From NCBI GenBank assembly GCA_030430255.1, contig JAUIGD010000008.1, positions 1-44,590 of the forward strand: a stretch of DNA of 44,590 nucleotides, given 5' to 3'. Positions within the stretch are counted from its first letter, which is position 1, and each line of letters starts with the position of its first letter. The DNA comes from Verrucomicrobiia bacterium. GTDB taxonomy: Bacteria; Verrucomicrobiota; Verrucomicrobiia; Verrucomicrobiales; DEV007. The notes beneath the pieces are model-generated. The model was not told where the DNA came from, did no database searches, and was given only the letters and a program-made list of their open reading frames with translations. Below, one piece after another: positions 26,270 through 34,728 of this stretch. The position numbers and the translations under genes were made by a program.

Positions 26270-26448
26270 CCCGAATCGATCACCAAGCTCCGGGCTGCGG
26301 CTTGCCCTCGTTGAGGCTGAGGGTGTTGGCGTTGGGAACGGCTCGGGCAGGGTGTCTACCCAGCCGCTCGCCGATCCCTGCCGCCGCCTACTCAGCATCA
26401 GCGAATGGCGGCGCCTCGCCTGCGGATGTGGTGATCGATCCGGGCTAG
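26266..26448 (+). repeat. R2 MITE-like element, tandem copy 3
   Basis: Nearly identical to the preceding copy, with a single-base deletion near GCCGCT-CGCCGATCC and a few substitutions. It shares the junction CTAG (26266-26269) and ends with CTAG at 26445-26448. R1 copy c begins 15 bp later. Confidence 0.88.
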
Positions 26449-26462
26449 GGCGTGTTTGAATA

Positions 26463-26936
26463 GAATGGCGCTCGTTTAAGGATCGGCATCGACGGGTGGC
26501 AGTGTCCCGGTGCCCGCTCGCTTGGAGCCGTCAAGGCATCCGGGGCGTCCCGGTGGCTCGGGCGCGGGTTTCATGGCGGGGTCCTTCCGGCGCTGCTCCT
26601 GTCAGGATGACACAATATTTCCTCGGGAAAGCCGGTAGCCGGTGGCCATCTGCACACACCGCCCTGACCGCCCCGACCGCCCTGACCGCCCTGACCGCCC
26701 TCAAGTCCGCGGAGCGGTCACCCTGAGCAAGGCGAAGGGCCTCTCACCGCGGTCCGCGTCTCCGGAGCCATTCGTGTTGAACGATCCCACCGCCTCCCCG
26801 GGTGGGAACTCGACTCCGAGGGGCTGTTCCGCGCCCGGCGAAGACGGCGGCACCCCACGAGGATCTCCCGCAGCGAGCATCGGTTCCGTTCTCGACCGAA
26901 TCCGCCGAGAACCCGGCTTAACCGAGCGCCATTCGG
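26463..26936. repeat. R1 inverted-repeat element, copy c (inverted relative to copy a)
   Basis: Inverted copy of the 13977-14417 element. Its ends, GAATGGCGCTCGTTTAAG and CTTAACCGAGCGCCATTCG, are the R1 terminal repeats with small changes. Long blocks match copy a in reverse complement, such as CGGTGCCCGCTCGCTTGGAG and GACTCCGAGGGGCTGTTCCG. A 9-bp minisatellite, about five units of CCGCCCTGA, interrupts it at about 26660-26705. Non-coding. Confidence 0.82.
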
Positions 26937-26945
26937 GCTTGATTC

Positions 26946-27514
26946 GGGCTTGCCCAGGCCGGCGAGGGATCGATCACCAAGCCCTCACTGAAACCGAGCG
27001 GGTCGCGTTGGCATCTGGCATCGGCATCGAGTTTCGCCCAGCGCCTCGCCGCTCGCTGACTCGGCCTGCTCAGTGTGGACCAAGGGCGCAGTCTCGATCG
27101 CCTCCACGAATGCCCCCAGACCGACCACCGCTCCTCGCCCAGCCCATCCCCCGTTGCCTCCCGCGTCTGTCACACGGCAATCATGCTGCCACAGTACAAA
27201 GAAAAGACCGGCAGGAAACCCCACGATCCCGCCGGCCTTTCTTTGAATCAGGAGGGAGGTATCCCGACCCACCTGAAATTTGCATCGAAAGCCAACGAAC
27301 AGCCCCATGAGGAGATTTGCACATCCCAAACGGATCGCCGTGCAGCTTCGACACCAATAATGCGCGCCCGCGCCAGGATCTCACTCCGGAATTATCTCTA
27401 AAAGTTACGACGCCCCCACACGTCCCACAAAATGGAGGATCGCCGGGAGAGGAATCGTAATCCCCACGAGCCGGTTCGCCCCACGAGCCGGTTCGCCCCA
27501 CGAGTCGTTTCGTC
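26946..27514. other. gene-poor stretch with a diverged R2 end and a lower-GC segment
   Basis: Opens with a decayed R2 left end (GGGATCGATCACCAAGCCC at 26967-26985). From about 27180 to 27420 the base composition drops and a strong minus-strand terminator occurs. Open frames are short and none has a recognisable domain. The 27385-27200 minus-strand segment could be a small RNA ending at that terminator; this is unproven. Confidence 0.4.
27196..27238 (-). terminator. strong intrinsic terminator, minus strand
   Basis: On the minus strand GGCCGGCGGGA and TTCCTGCCGGTC can pair over 11 bp with two G-U wobbles, followed by TTTTCTTTG. On the plus strand the two wobbles become A-C mismatches, so the functional direction should be minus. 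The nearest upstream minus-strand gene is the subtilisin, whose stop is 700 bp away beyond two repeat elements. Confidence 0.68.
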
Positions 27515-27606
27515 CCACAGCCGCTTCGCCGATCCGTGCCGTCGCCTGCTCACCCGCAACGACTGGCAGCGCCGCGCCGGCCGAGGTGGCGACTGATCCG
27601 GGCTGA
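27515..27606 (+). repeat. R2 element, partial right half
   Basis: Carries only the right half of R2: CAGCCGCTTCGCCGATCCGTG, then ACGACTGGCAGCGCCGCGCC and GGTGGCGACTGATCCGGGCTG. The left end is missing. It abuts an inverted R3 copy. Confidence 0.55.
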
Positions 27607-27774
27607 GAGGCTCTTCGAACCTGCCGGCGCGAACCGCAAACGAATCTGCCCAATCGGCCCCATACGTCCTTTTGCCCCGTCGCTGGACTCGAACAGCTCC
27701 TCGCCAGCGGTGAGGGTTGGAATTGAAGGTCTTAAATGCCCGACTCGAACGCCCTTCCCCCGACAGCCTTAAAC
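27606..27774 (-). repeat. R3 element, inverted copy c
   Basis: In reverse complement it opens CTAGGTTTAAGGCTGTCGGG and carries GGCGAGGAGCTGTTCGAGTC and CCGATTGGGCAGATTCG before GGTTCGCGCCGG, matching R3 copies a and b. It touches R2 copy 4 at 27775. Confidence 0.62.
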
Positions 27775-27944
27775 CTAGAATCGATCACCAAGCTCCAGGC
27801 TGCGGCTCGCCCCCGTTGACGCTGAGGGCGTTGGCATGGTGACCGACTCGGGCAGGGTGCTCACCCAGCCGCTTCGCCGCCCCATTTCAGCCTCAACGAA
27901 TGGCGGCGCCTCGCCTGCGGAGGCGATGTTCGATCCGGGTTAAG
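27775..27944 (+). repeat. R2 MITE-like element, copy 4, reaching into the subtilisin stop codon
   Basis: Left end CTAGAATCGATCACCAAGCT, right end GATGTTCGATCCGGGTTAAG. The right terminal repeat contains the TTA at 27940-27942 that is the minus-strand TAA stop of the adjacent protease gene, so insertion may have set that protein's present C-terminus. Confidence 0.72.
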
Positions 27945-30900
27945 GCGCGGGAGCGGGGATTCGGGTCACTTGGATCCGCAGGTATTTGGTCGGGTCGACG
28001 CCCGGGAAGGCGTCGAGAAGGCGGAATGTGGCGAGTTCTGCCCCGTCTCCAAGGTCGACCGCGCTGTCTTGGAACAGACTGCCGGCCAGATCGCCGGCGC
28101 CCGACCAGACCATGAGATCGGTGGCACATTGAGCTTCGTAAATGTAGGTGTCGCCGCGCAAATCGACCCAGGTGTAAGTCTGCGAAACGGGGTCGAAGTT
28201 CCCCCCGACCGGGCGCCGATAGCGGATTGCCGCGCTCATTTGGCCGCCCCCGATGTCCACGAGATCGACCGTCGGCATGATCTCAGCGGGAGAGTCGGCT
28301 GCGTTTGGATCGCCGACGAAGGCCACCTCGAACAGGTTCACGATTCCGTCGGGCTCCTCGTCCGCATCGGGATCGAGAGGCGGGCCGGGCGCGACCGAAA
28401 GTTCGAAGGTCTGGATCGGACCACCTGGAGTGCCGCCCGGGCCCCCGAAGCTGTGGGCGCGCTGAAGAGTCACGGTGAAGACTCCAACATCACCGGGCCC
28501 CGGCGTGCCGGTCAGTTCGCCGGTGAAGAGATCGATCGAAAGCCACGCCGGCCCTTCGAGGATCGAATAGCGGGGAATCGAGGTGAGACCGAGACCGATC
28601 GCCTCGGCGATGACATTGAGGTTATTCGTATTGTTCGGCGCGCCCGGTGTCGTCCCCTCGGCATCGGGGTTGATGATGTCCGGGAAGGTGGCTGGGAACG
28701 GTGGCGGCGGTGGCTGGGTCGGAGAGGTGTTCAACCCCGCCTCGGTGATCAGCCAGTTGCCGGCTTGCTGCATGCCGGCGAGATTGCCCTCCCAGTAGTA
28801 GGCAGACTGGTTGTCGGCGATGTCGCCAACGGTGACGATGGGCAGGTTGTCGAAGATGAGCGTCTGGTTCGGCGGGTAGTTCCACGCGACGCCGTCGATG
28901 GGCCGACAGAAGAGGTCGAGCATGATGAGGTGGGCAGGATTGCCGTTGCTCACCTCGCCCCAGCCGTCCTCGTTCGTCGGCAGGATGAAGTAGCGAGGGT
29001 CGTTCGAGTTGACGACCAGCACGCCGTCACTGACATCCGTGTCGTCTGGAGGCAGAACACCATCCCGGTAGTCACCGTTGTAAATCACGATCAAGGTTCC
29101 GGCCGGGATGATCGCCCAGAGATCATTCTGGGTGAAGACCAAGTCGAAGGCGGCGATGGCGTTGGTCAAGTGGTAGCCGCGGAGATCGCTCTCGACCACC
29201 ATGAGGAACTCGATCCACTCGCCGTTGGCCTCCGGTCCGAGCACCCCTTGGCTGACCTCGTTCGCCCTGGCGAAGCGGGGGAATGTGTCCGGCGGCGCGG
29301 TGGTGATCCAGAAATCGGCATCGTAGTAGTAGTCGTCGCCGACGAAGGTGTTCCGCACCGGCTCGGAATGGACAATCACGGGTTGGGTGATGAAGGTCTC
29401 GCCCTGCCGGAAGCGGTCGTAGGCCGTCACTTCCGCACGGTAGACCGTGCCCCCCGTCGTCGCCGAAGCCGGCAAGGTCGCTTCGCCGTCGTAGATGCAG
29501 TCGCCCATTGCCTCGCGCGCCAAGAGGATCGGCAGGGGATTGGGCAATTGGTCGGGGCGGAATGACTGCACCCCGAAGGTGTAGGTGTCGGTGTTGCCGG
29601 TATTGTCCTCCACCGTCAGCGAAACCGTAAACCCACCGATGGATCCATAGACATGAGTCGGGTTCTCGAGATCGCTTGTGGATCCATCGCCAAAGGTCCA
29701 GAAATGCGACACGATCTGGCCTCCCGTGTCGAACGAGCGGCTGGTGAATTGCGCAGGCTGCCCGATCGGAATCGCGGTGCTCTCGACCACTTGTCCGGTC
29801 GTCAGGCTATTGATCTCGACATTGGCGTCGGCGATCGGTGTCCAGTCGCATTCGCCCTGAACCTCACCCGTCTGACCGGGGATGTCGATCCAGGTGACAG
29901 AATCGGGATGGAGTTCCTGCCACCGATAGATCAGCGTCACCTCGTCGCCATCGGGATCGTTGAACTCGATGTTCTTGATCGTGAGGTCGTGGACCTCGGT
30001 GGTTGAAGTGGGGTTTGGCGTATCGGGCTGATCGGCGGCGAAGATATCGACGTTGTCGATCTCCGGCACTTCGTTTTTGGGTGACCCGTAGATGGTCACG
30101 CTGATCTTGTCCAAGATCCGACCCCGGTGCTCATCTTCATCGACGCCCATGTAGACGCGCCAGATGCCGTTGTCCTCGTCCTCGGCGGACGAGCGCCCCC
30201 AGAAGGCGACCGAAGTGAACTCCCAAACTTCGGGGATGTTGACATCGGTATTCTCAAGCGAGAGCGTGGAGAGGGTCGGGTCGGGATTCTGCGGGGGGAT
30301 CCGCAACACGTTCCTGGGCATCGCGGCGGACTCGATGAACATCGTCAACGGCTGTGGGGCATCGCCTTCACGCCACTCGGTCTCGACCACGACGTGCTCG
30401 ACGCGGATGTCGTCATAGATGCCGAAATCGAACTCGAAAACATGTGGCTCACCGCGGTTCAGATCGGCGCGAAGCGGGGTGAGGATGTTCTGTTCGATCG
30501 GGTCGTTGAAGTTCACCCGCCGGGTTCTCGAAACGTAGCCAGGCCCTTCGGGGAGCGTCGGCCAAATCTCCGCGAGGCGCACCGCTTCGACCGGGTTGAT
30601 CAGGCCATAGCCGACGAACGAGCCGGTGAAATGCGGGATGTAGGTATACGAATCCTCGATCCCCGGGACAGGGGATGGATGGCCGCCATTGGGAGCGCCG
30701 CCGAGGCTGGAGGCCGCCAAAATCTCTTGGATATCGCGCAGTTCAAGGCGTCCGTTCGCTTCGAGCATCAAGGCGATCACACCGGTGACGGTCGCCGCCG
30801 CGTACGAGGTGCCGTCCATCCCGCCGATGATGTAGTCGTCGGGCCCGTTGGTGGAAACGAGGAAGGCCGGCCCCGTATCGTCCGCTAAACCAGCACAGAG

Positions 30901-32244
30901 GATGTTGGCTCCGGGCTCCGAATACGACGCGACCAAACCAAGGTCGTTGATCGCCCCGACGGCGATCATCGAGCGGTGACTTGCGTAGCCATCATAGTTC
31001 GAGTTGTCGATCGAGCCGCCGTTACCGCTCCCCATCACCATGATGCGCCCGAACCGCGCGTTCTTCTCCATCTCGAACAGGGTCAACGGGCCGGGGCCAG
31101 TCGCATTGAGGAACGCGTCGCCAGGACCCCAACCATGGTAGAGGATCTCGAGCGTCGCCGACTTGTAAGACATCACGCTGGAGAGGATCTCGTCGTCGGG
31201 ATAGAGGTCGGGGAAGAACCTGAGACCGGACACACTGGCCCGCGGAGCGATCCCGGTGATGCCTTCGCGGTTGCGCCCGATCCCTGCGATGATCCCGGCG
31301 GCCCGGGTGCCATGCCCGCCCCCGGAAGGATCACCGTCGTCTCCGATCCAGTCATTTTGGGCGTTTTTGTTGACGTTGCGCCGCAGGTCGGGGTGGTCGT
31401 GGTAGAGCCCGTCGTCAGCGATGCCGATGTTTGACCCGCGCCCCGTGTAGGAACGCCTCAGAAACGGCAGTCCGGTAAACGGGTTGGTATTTTCCCAAAC
31501 GGGCCGCACGTTGATGATCGGACCCCAAAGGTTCGGGGGAGGAGCTGGGGGAGGAACCGGCGGGTTGAGGTAGGTCTGCCAGCCGTACCAGGGATCGTTG
31601 GGGAAGAACTGTGCTGAAAACGTGTAGTCGCAGGCGCGCAAAGCGGCGCTGTGACCCAACACGAATTGTGCTTCTTCGATGGCGGGATCCGCCTTCAACG
31701 CGCTGAGAGCGTCGAAAACATCGAGCGAACTCTCGGTTGCGAAGGCGGTCCAGCCCTCGGTGAGCTCCGTCCGCAAGTGCCGGAGCCCGGCCGCTGCGGC
31801 GATCGCGTTGGCCTGCTCCACCGATCGGAACTCCTCCGCCAAACGCACGGCCAGTTTCCGCGTCAGCAAACGGTAGTCACGCAGCGGTTGAACATCATCG
31901 CCCTCGGCGGCCCGGGCGTCGAGATCGACCGGCGCCAACAGCATTCCGACAAACGTGTAGGGATCCGCCTGCTCTTCGGCCTCGATATAGGCCTCCAGCG
32001 CGGCGACGGAAGGGAGCGGGTCGATTTCCTCAAGCCGGTTGGGCTCTTGGTGTCCCTGCTTCACCACTTTGTCCAACACGATGCGAAAGGTTCTCGGCGC
32101 CATGCCATCCTTCGCTACGAACTCTCCTGCCGGGAGTCTCCCCGCAGGACTGGTGATCGGACCGCTCGAACTGGTTGCCGCCTCGATCAAGGGCGTCGCT
32201 GCGACGGAAATCGCGCACAGAATGGGGATGCCGACGGATCTCAT
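27940..32244 (-). CDS. very large secreted multidomain subtilisin-like (S8) protease
   Basis: 1434-aa exported protease. The signal peptide is MRSVGIPILCAISVAATPLI; starting at 32244 is preferred over the upstream in-frame ATG, which adds 48 basic residues. A propeptide (about 30-210) precedes the S8 domain (about 240-600): Asp277 in GIADDGLYHDHPDL, His311 in GGHGTRAAG, oxyanion Asn408 in GSGNGG, and Ser480 in GGMDGTSYAAA, all intact. A P/Homo B-like domain follows (RRVNFNDPIEQN... ISVTIYGSP), then a PKD domain (SHFWTFGDGSTSDLENPTHVY), a lamin-tail-like stretch (GEWIEFLMVVESDLRGYHL), a He_PIG Ig-like domain (GPAWLSIDLFTGELTGTP) and a C-terminal segment with DPDADEEPDGIVNLFEVAF, seen in many verrucomicrobial secreted proteins. 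Its stop codon lies inside an R2 element. It is downstream of a pseudopilin gene on the same strand. Confidence 0.93.
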   Translation of the reverse strand: MRSVGIPILCAISVAATPLIEAATSSSGPITSPAGRLPAGEFVAKDGMAPRTFRIVLDKVVKQGHQEPNRLEEIDPLPSVAALEAYIEAEEQADPYTFVGMLLAPVDLDARAAEGDDVQPLRDYRLLTRKLAVRLAEEFRSVEQANAIAAAAGLRHLRTELTEGWTAFATESSLDVFDALSALKADPAIEEAQFVLGHSAALRACDYTFSAQFFPNDPWYGWQTYLNPPVPPPAPPPNLWGPIINVRPVWENTNPFTGLPFLRRSYTGRGSNIGIADDGLYHDHPDLRRNVNKNAQNDWIGDDGDPSGGGHGTRAAGIIAGIGRNREGITGIAPRASVSGLRFFPDLYPDDEILSSVMSYKSATLEILYHGWGPGDAFLNATGPGPLTLFEMEKNARFGRIMVMGSGNGGSIDNSNYDGYASHRSMIAVGAINDLGLVASYSEPGANILCAGLADDTGPAFLVSTNGPDDYIIGGMDGTSYAAATVTGVIALMLEANGRLELRDIQEILAASSLGGAPNGGHPSPVPGIEDSYTYIPHFTGSFVGYGLINPVEAVRLAEIWPTLPEGPGYVSRTRRVNFNDPIEQNILTPLRADLNRGEPHVFEFDFGIYDDIRVEHVVVETEWREGDAPQPLTMFIESAAMPRNVLRIPPQNPDPTLSTLSLENTDVNIPEVWEFTSVAFWGRSSAEDEDNGIWRVYMGVDEDEHRGRILDKISVTIYGSPKNEVPEIDNVDIFAADQPDTPNPTSTTEVHDLTIKNIEFNDPDGDEVTLIYRWQELHPDSVTWIDIPGQTGEVQGECDWTPIADANVEINSLTTGQVVESTAIPIGQPAQFTSRSFDTGGQIVSHFWTFGDGSTSDLENPTHVYGSIGGFTVSLTVEDNTGNTDTYTFGVQSFRPDQLPNPLPILLAREAMGDCIYDGEATLPASATTGGTVYRAEVTAYDRFRQGETFITQPVIVHSEPVRNTFVGDDYYYDADFWITTAPPDTFPRFARANEVSQGVLGPEANGEWIEFLMVVESDLRGYHLTNAIAAFDLVFTQNDLWAIIPAGTLIVIYNGDYRDGVLPPDDTDVSDGVLVVNSNDPRYFILPTNEDGWGEVSNGNPAHLIMLDLFCRPIDGVAWNYPPNQTLIFDNLPIVTVGDIADNQSAYYWEGNLAGMQQAGNWLITEAGLNTSPTQPPPPPFPATFPDIINPDAEGTTPGAPNNTNNLNVIAEAIGLGLTSIPRYSILEGPAWLSIDLFTGELTGTPGPGDVGVFTVTLQRAHSFGGPGGTPGGPIQTFELSVAPGPPLDPDADEEPDGIVNLFEVAFVGDPNAADSPAEIMPTVDLVDIGGGQMSAAIRYRRPVGGNFDPVSQTYTWVDLRGDTYIYEAQCATDLMVWSGAGDLAGSLFQDSAVDLGDGAELATFRLLDAFPGVDPTKYLRIQVTRIPAPAP

Positions 32245-32276
32245 GGTGGTGTTTGGTTTCGGGGATGTGGGGTTCG

Positions 32277-32296
32277 AAAAAATGGCTTTTCGCCAG
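32277..32296 (-). terminator. possible weak intrinsic terminator after the pseudopilin gene
   Basis: On the minus strand TGGC-GAAAA-GCCA is followed by TTTTTT, about 90 bp past the pseudopilin stop and about 35 bp before the protease start. The stem is only 4-5 bp, so it may be partial or inactive. Confidence 0.35.
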
Positions 32297-32384
32297 ACCT
32301 TCTTCAGTATCTTACCGAAGTGGGAGGTATTGTCATTGTATTTCTTTCGCGACCGGAATCGGTCGTGTTGCAATGGGAATCGGA

Positions 32385-32930
32385 TCATTTCCGCTGGTCG
32401 AGGGAACGCGCTTCAAAAGGTCGGATCGAGCCATCAGGATAGATCACCAGCATCCCTCGACCGTGGTGGTCGCCGACCTCCATCAACCAGGGGACTCTGC
32501 CGCTGAATCCATAGGGGACGCCGGGACCCGAGGCGTCAAAGCCGGCCGGGAGATAGGTTCCTTTTTCGACCCTCTCCCCCGCCTCCCTCGCCGCCGTGGA
32601 TTCGCGGCGGTAGGTCGGGCATTGCCAGGTGTCCAAGGTCACGTCTTCGTAGTCGTTGAGGACATTGAGCCAGAACTCCCAAAACTGCTTCTCATCCCCT
32701 CGCCGTGAGATCGGAACCTGCGGCCAGTGACCGTGGTCTTGGGTGTAGGAGTCCAACGCGACGAAAAGGGTGCGCATGTTCGCCATACAGCCCGCCATCT
32801 CCGCCTTACGCCGCAAGGTGCTGGTCGCGGCGAACACGATCGAAGCGAGGATGCCGATGATCGCGACAGTGATGATCAGTTCAGCCAAAGTGAACGCGAC
32901 GGCGCGGCGTCGGACGGTCGCGTCAGACAT
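32385..32930 (-). CDS. type II secretion / type IV pilus-like pseudopilin
   Basis: 181-aa prepilin-like protein. After a short basic leader (MSDATVRRRAVA) comes FTLAELIITVAIIGILASIV, the class III signal: prepilin peptidase cleaves before Phe, which is N-methylated, and Glu at +5 is present. The residue before cleavage is Ala rather than the usual Gly, which is tolerated. The C-terminal domain carries the RRKAEMAGCMANMRTLFVALDSYTQDHG helix and the WQCPTYRRES and YPDGS segments common in the many 'prepilin-type N-terminal cleavage' proteins of Verrucomicrobiota and Planctomycetes. ATG 32930 is chosen for the correct leader length. It precedes the giant protease by 140 bp; a shared secretion role is only suggestive. 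Confidence 0.9.
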   Translation of the reverse strand: MSDATVRRRAVAFTLAELIITVAIIGILASIVFAATSTLRRKAEMAGCMANMRTLFVALDSYTQDHGHWPQVPISRRGDEKQFWEFWLNVLNDYEDVTLDTWQCPTYRRESTAAREAGERVEKGTYLPAGFDASGPGVPYGFSGRVPWLMEVGDHHGRGMLVIYPDGSIRPFEARSLDQRK

Positions 32931-33101
32931 CCTTACCCGCCCGTCAGAGGCGCCGTGCGAGACCATGGGGAACGGGGGCTTCATCGTTTTGCGCCGGGAC
33001 AAAGACGCCCGTGAATGGATCAGAGCGAAGGCGCGGGCGAGCGTCAAACTGGGTTGAGGCAGCGAACCTCTCCGACCCAAGCCAGAGCCAACGAGGCCGC
33101 C

Positions 33102-33779
33102 CTAGTTCGTGAAGAGCGATCCCCCGACGCCTCCGGATCCGGCACCGCTGGCCGGGTTCAGGAAGGTGTTCGCGGCGGAAGAGATCTGCGCGCCGTGCAC
33201 CCAGATCTTGGTCTGGTGACCCGCGCTGCTAGAAAACTCATCGAATTCGCCGCCGGTCTCCAACAGGGTCGTGTCGATCTCGGTCTCCGTGTCGCCCTCG
33301 ATGACGGTGGTGGTCGTGGTCGTCTCCCGGTCGAACTGATTCAGATCGCCGAAGAAATTCGCCTGCCCTTCACCGGCGAAGCGCATGATGGGAGCGTGCT
33401 CGGTGATTTTCGCGAAGAAGGTGGTGTTGCAGATGTCGACGTTCGTCCCGACCCCGCTATCGACGAAGTTGTTGATGGTGTCGCCGTTGGTGGTGCAGGT
33501 GACATGACCGCCGACCCAGTCGACAGCACCGAAAGCCCCGCCCACGTAAACGAAGCCGCGGTAGAAAACGACGGACTGGTTGACGAGGGCGAACTGGGCA
33601 TTGGTGTCATCGGTGAAACGCGCCATGCCGAGGCCGTTGCGCATGAACATCGTCGCCTGGTAGGTTCCGGTGTTCTGCTGGTTGTAGTTGTTGCCGTCCC
33701 ACGGCCCGCCAACGATGGCGGATGCGGGTAGGGATCCGAAAGTGAGGGTGGTAGCGAGAATCGCGAAGAACTTCTTCAT
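33102..33779 (-). CDS. small secreted protein of unknown function
   Basis: 225-aa exported protein with a clean signal peptide (MKKFFAILATTLTFGSLPASA). The mature part opens IVGGPWDGNNYNQQNTGTYQ, then ATMFMRNGLGMARFTDD and repeated V/F-rich strands (VVFYRGFVYVGGAFG), suggesting a compact beta fold. Two cysteines (in VTCTTNGD and VDICNTT) could form a disulfide. A Thr-rich linker (RETTTTTTVIEGDTETEIDTT) precedes a Gly/Ser-rich tail. ATG 33779 begins the signal peptide. I do not recognise the family. It is divergent from the hisJ-folP pair, and its 5' leader contains a hairpin with an adjacent A/T run. Confidence 0.75.
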   Translation of the reverse strand: MKKFFAILATTLTFGSLPASAIVGGPWDGNNYNQQNTGTYQATMFMRNGLGMARFTDDTNAQFALVNQSVVFYRGFVYVGGAFGAVDWVGGHVTCTTNGDTINNFVDSGVGTNVDICNTTFFAKITEHAPIMRFAGEGQANFFGDLNQFDRETTTTTTVIEGDTETEIDTTLLETGGEFDEFSSSAGHQTKIWVHGAQISSAANTFLNPASGAGSGGVGGSLFTN

Positions 33780-33802
33780 ATTGGAATTTTTTCTGGAAGG
33801 AT

Positions 33803-33846
33803 GCACCCGACGCAAGACGAAAGTTCACCGGAGGGTGCTTTTTTTT
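33803..33846 (+). promoter_or_regulatory. GCACCC/GGGTGC hairpin followed by eight T, between divergent genes
   Basis: GCACCC (33803-33808) and GGGTGC (33833-33838) pair around a 24-nt loop, followed by T8 (33839-33846). On the plus strand this has terminator form, ~60 bp before the HisJ-type gene, so it could be a leader attenuator. On the minus strand it would be a stem-loop in the 5' leader of the secreted-protein gene. The sequence alone does not decide between these. Confidence 0.45.
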
Positions 33847-33906
33847 GCGGCAGAAATTTGAGAATTCCGGGCGTTTCTCCCGTCCCCGTGCCATGGATTT
33901 CCAGCC

Positions 33907-34728
33907 ATGTCCCTCTCCTCGCTCGCCGATTACCATATACATACACCACTCTGTCGTCATGCGAAGGGGCGACCGACGGAGTATGCCCGGATCGCAAAAG
34001 ATCTTGGCTTGGCCGAGATCGGTTTCAGCGACCACAGCCCGGCCGCCGAGGACGGGTTCGACGATTGGCGGATGCGGCGCGCGGAAATGCCGATTTATTT
34101 GGCCGAGGTCGAGGCCGCCCGCGAGGCCGTTCCCGAGCTGCCGATCCGCCTCGGGCTGGAGGTCGATTACCTCGAAGGCAGCTCGCACGAACAGTGGATG
34201 GACGAGCTCGCGACCCTCGCCCCCTTCGACTACCTCATCGGCAGCGTCCACTATATCGCTCCCGGCTGGGACATCGACAATCCCATGTGGATCGGCCGCT
34301 GGAGCGGCGAAGCGGAGGTGGAGGAGATCTGGGATGCCTACTGGGGTCTCTACGCCCGCTGCGCGGCCAGCGGCCGTTTCGATATCCTCGCCCATCCCGA
34401 CCTGCCGAAGAAGTTTGGCCACCGGCCGGTTGGCGATCTGCGGCGCTTCTACGAACCGGCGATCGCCGCAGCGCGGGAGACGGGCGCCGCCATCGAGATC
34501 AACACGGCCGGCTGGCGGAAGGAGTGCGCGGAGCAATATCCGACGCGGGAGTTCCTCGGGTTGATGCTGGAGGCCGAGATCCCGCTGACGATCAACTCCG
34601 ACGCCCACCAGCCGAGCGAAGTCGGGGCGGAGTTCGAGCGCGCCCGGGCGCTGGCGCTGGAGGTCGGGTTCACCCACACCGCGCGCTTTTCGGGTCGCGA
34701 GCGAACCCTGGTCCCGCTCGAAGCATGA
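33907..34728 (+). CDS. PHP-domain histidinol-phosphatase (HisJ type)
   Basis: 273-aa PHP-superfamily phosphoesterase, HisJ/HisK class, which hydrolyses histidinol phosphate in histidine synthesis using a trinuclear metal site. The ligand set is visible in order: DYHIHTPLCRHA near the N-terminus, GFSDHSP, GLEVDYLEG, GSVHYI, ILAHPDLPKK, and NSDAHQPSEVG. Length fits the family (about 265-280 aa). Relatives with other phosphoester substrates exist, so the histidinol assignment is by similarity. Its stop overlaps the start of folP in an ATGA, so the two are translationally coupled although they belong to different pathways. Confidence 0.9.
   Translation: MSLSSLADYHIHTPLCRHAKGRPTEYARIAKDLGLAEIGFSDHSPAAEDGFDDWRMRRAEMPIYLAEVEAAREAVPELPIRLGLEVDYLEGSSHEQWMDELATLAPFDYLIGSVHYIAPGWDIDNPMWIGRWSGEAEVEEIWDAYWGLYARCAASGRFDILAHPDLPKKFGHRPVGDLRRFYEPAIAAARETGAAIEINTAGWRKECAEQYPTREFLGLMLEAEIPLTINSDAHQPSEVGAEFERARALALEVGFTHTARFSGRERTLVPLEA

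Noticed and set aside
26660-26705. Short repeated CCGCCCTGA units as a CRISPR or coding repeat
   Set aside because: Nine-base minisatellite of about five units inside a non-coding R1 element.
27190-27420. 6S RNA or other named RNA gene
   Set aside because: Length and terminator would fit, but I could not form the long closing stem with a central bubble by eye; left as an unnamed candidate.
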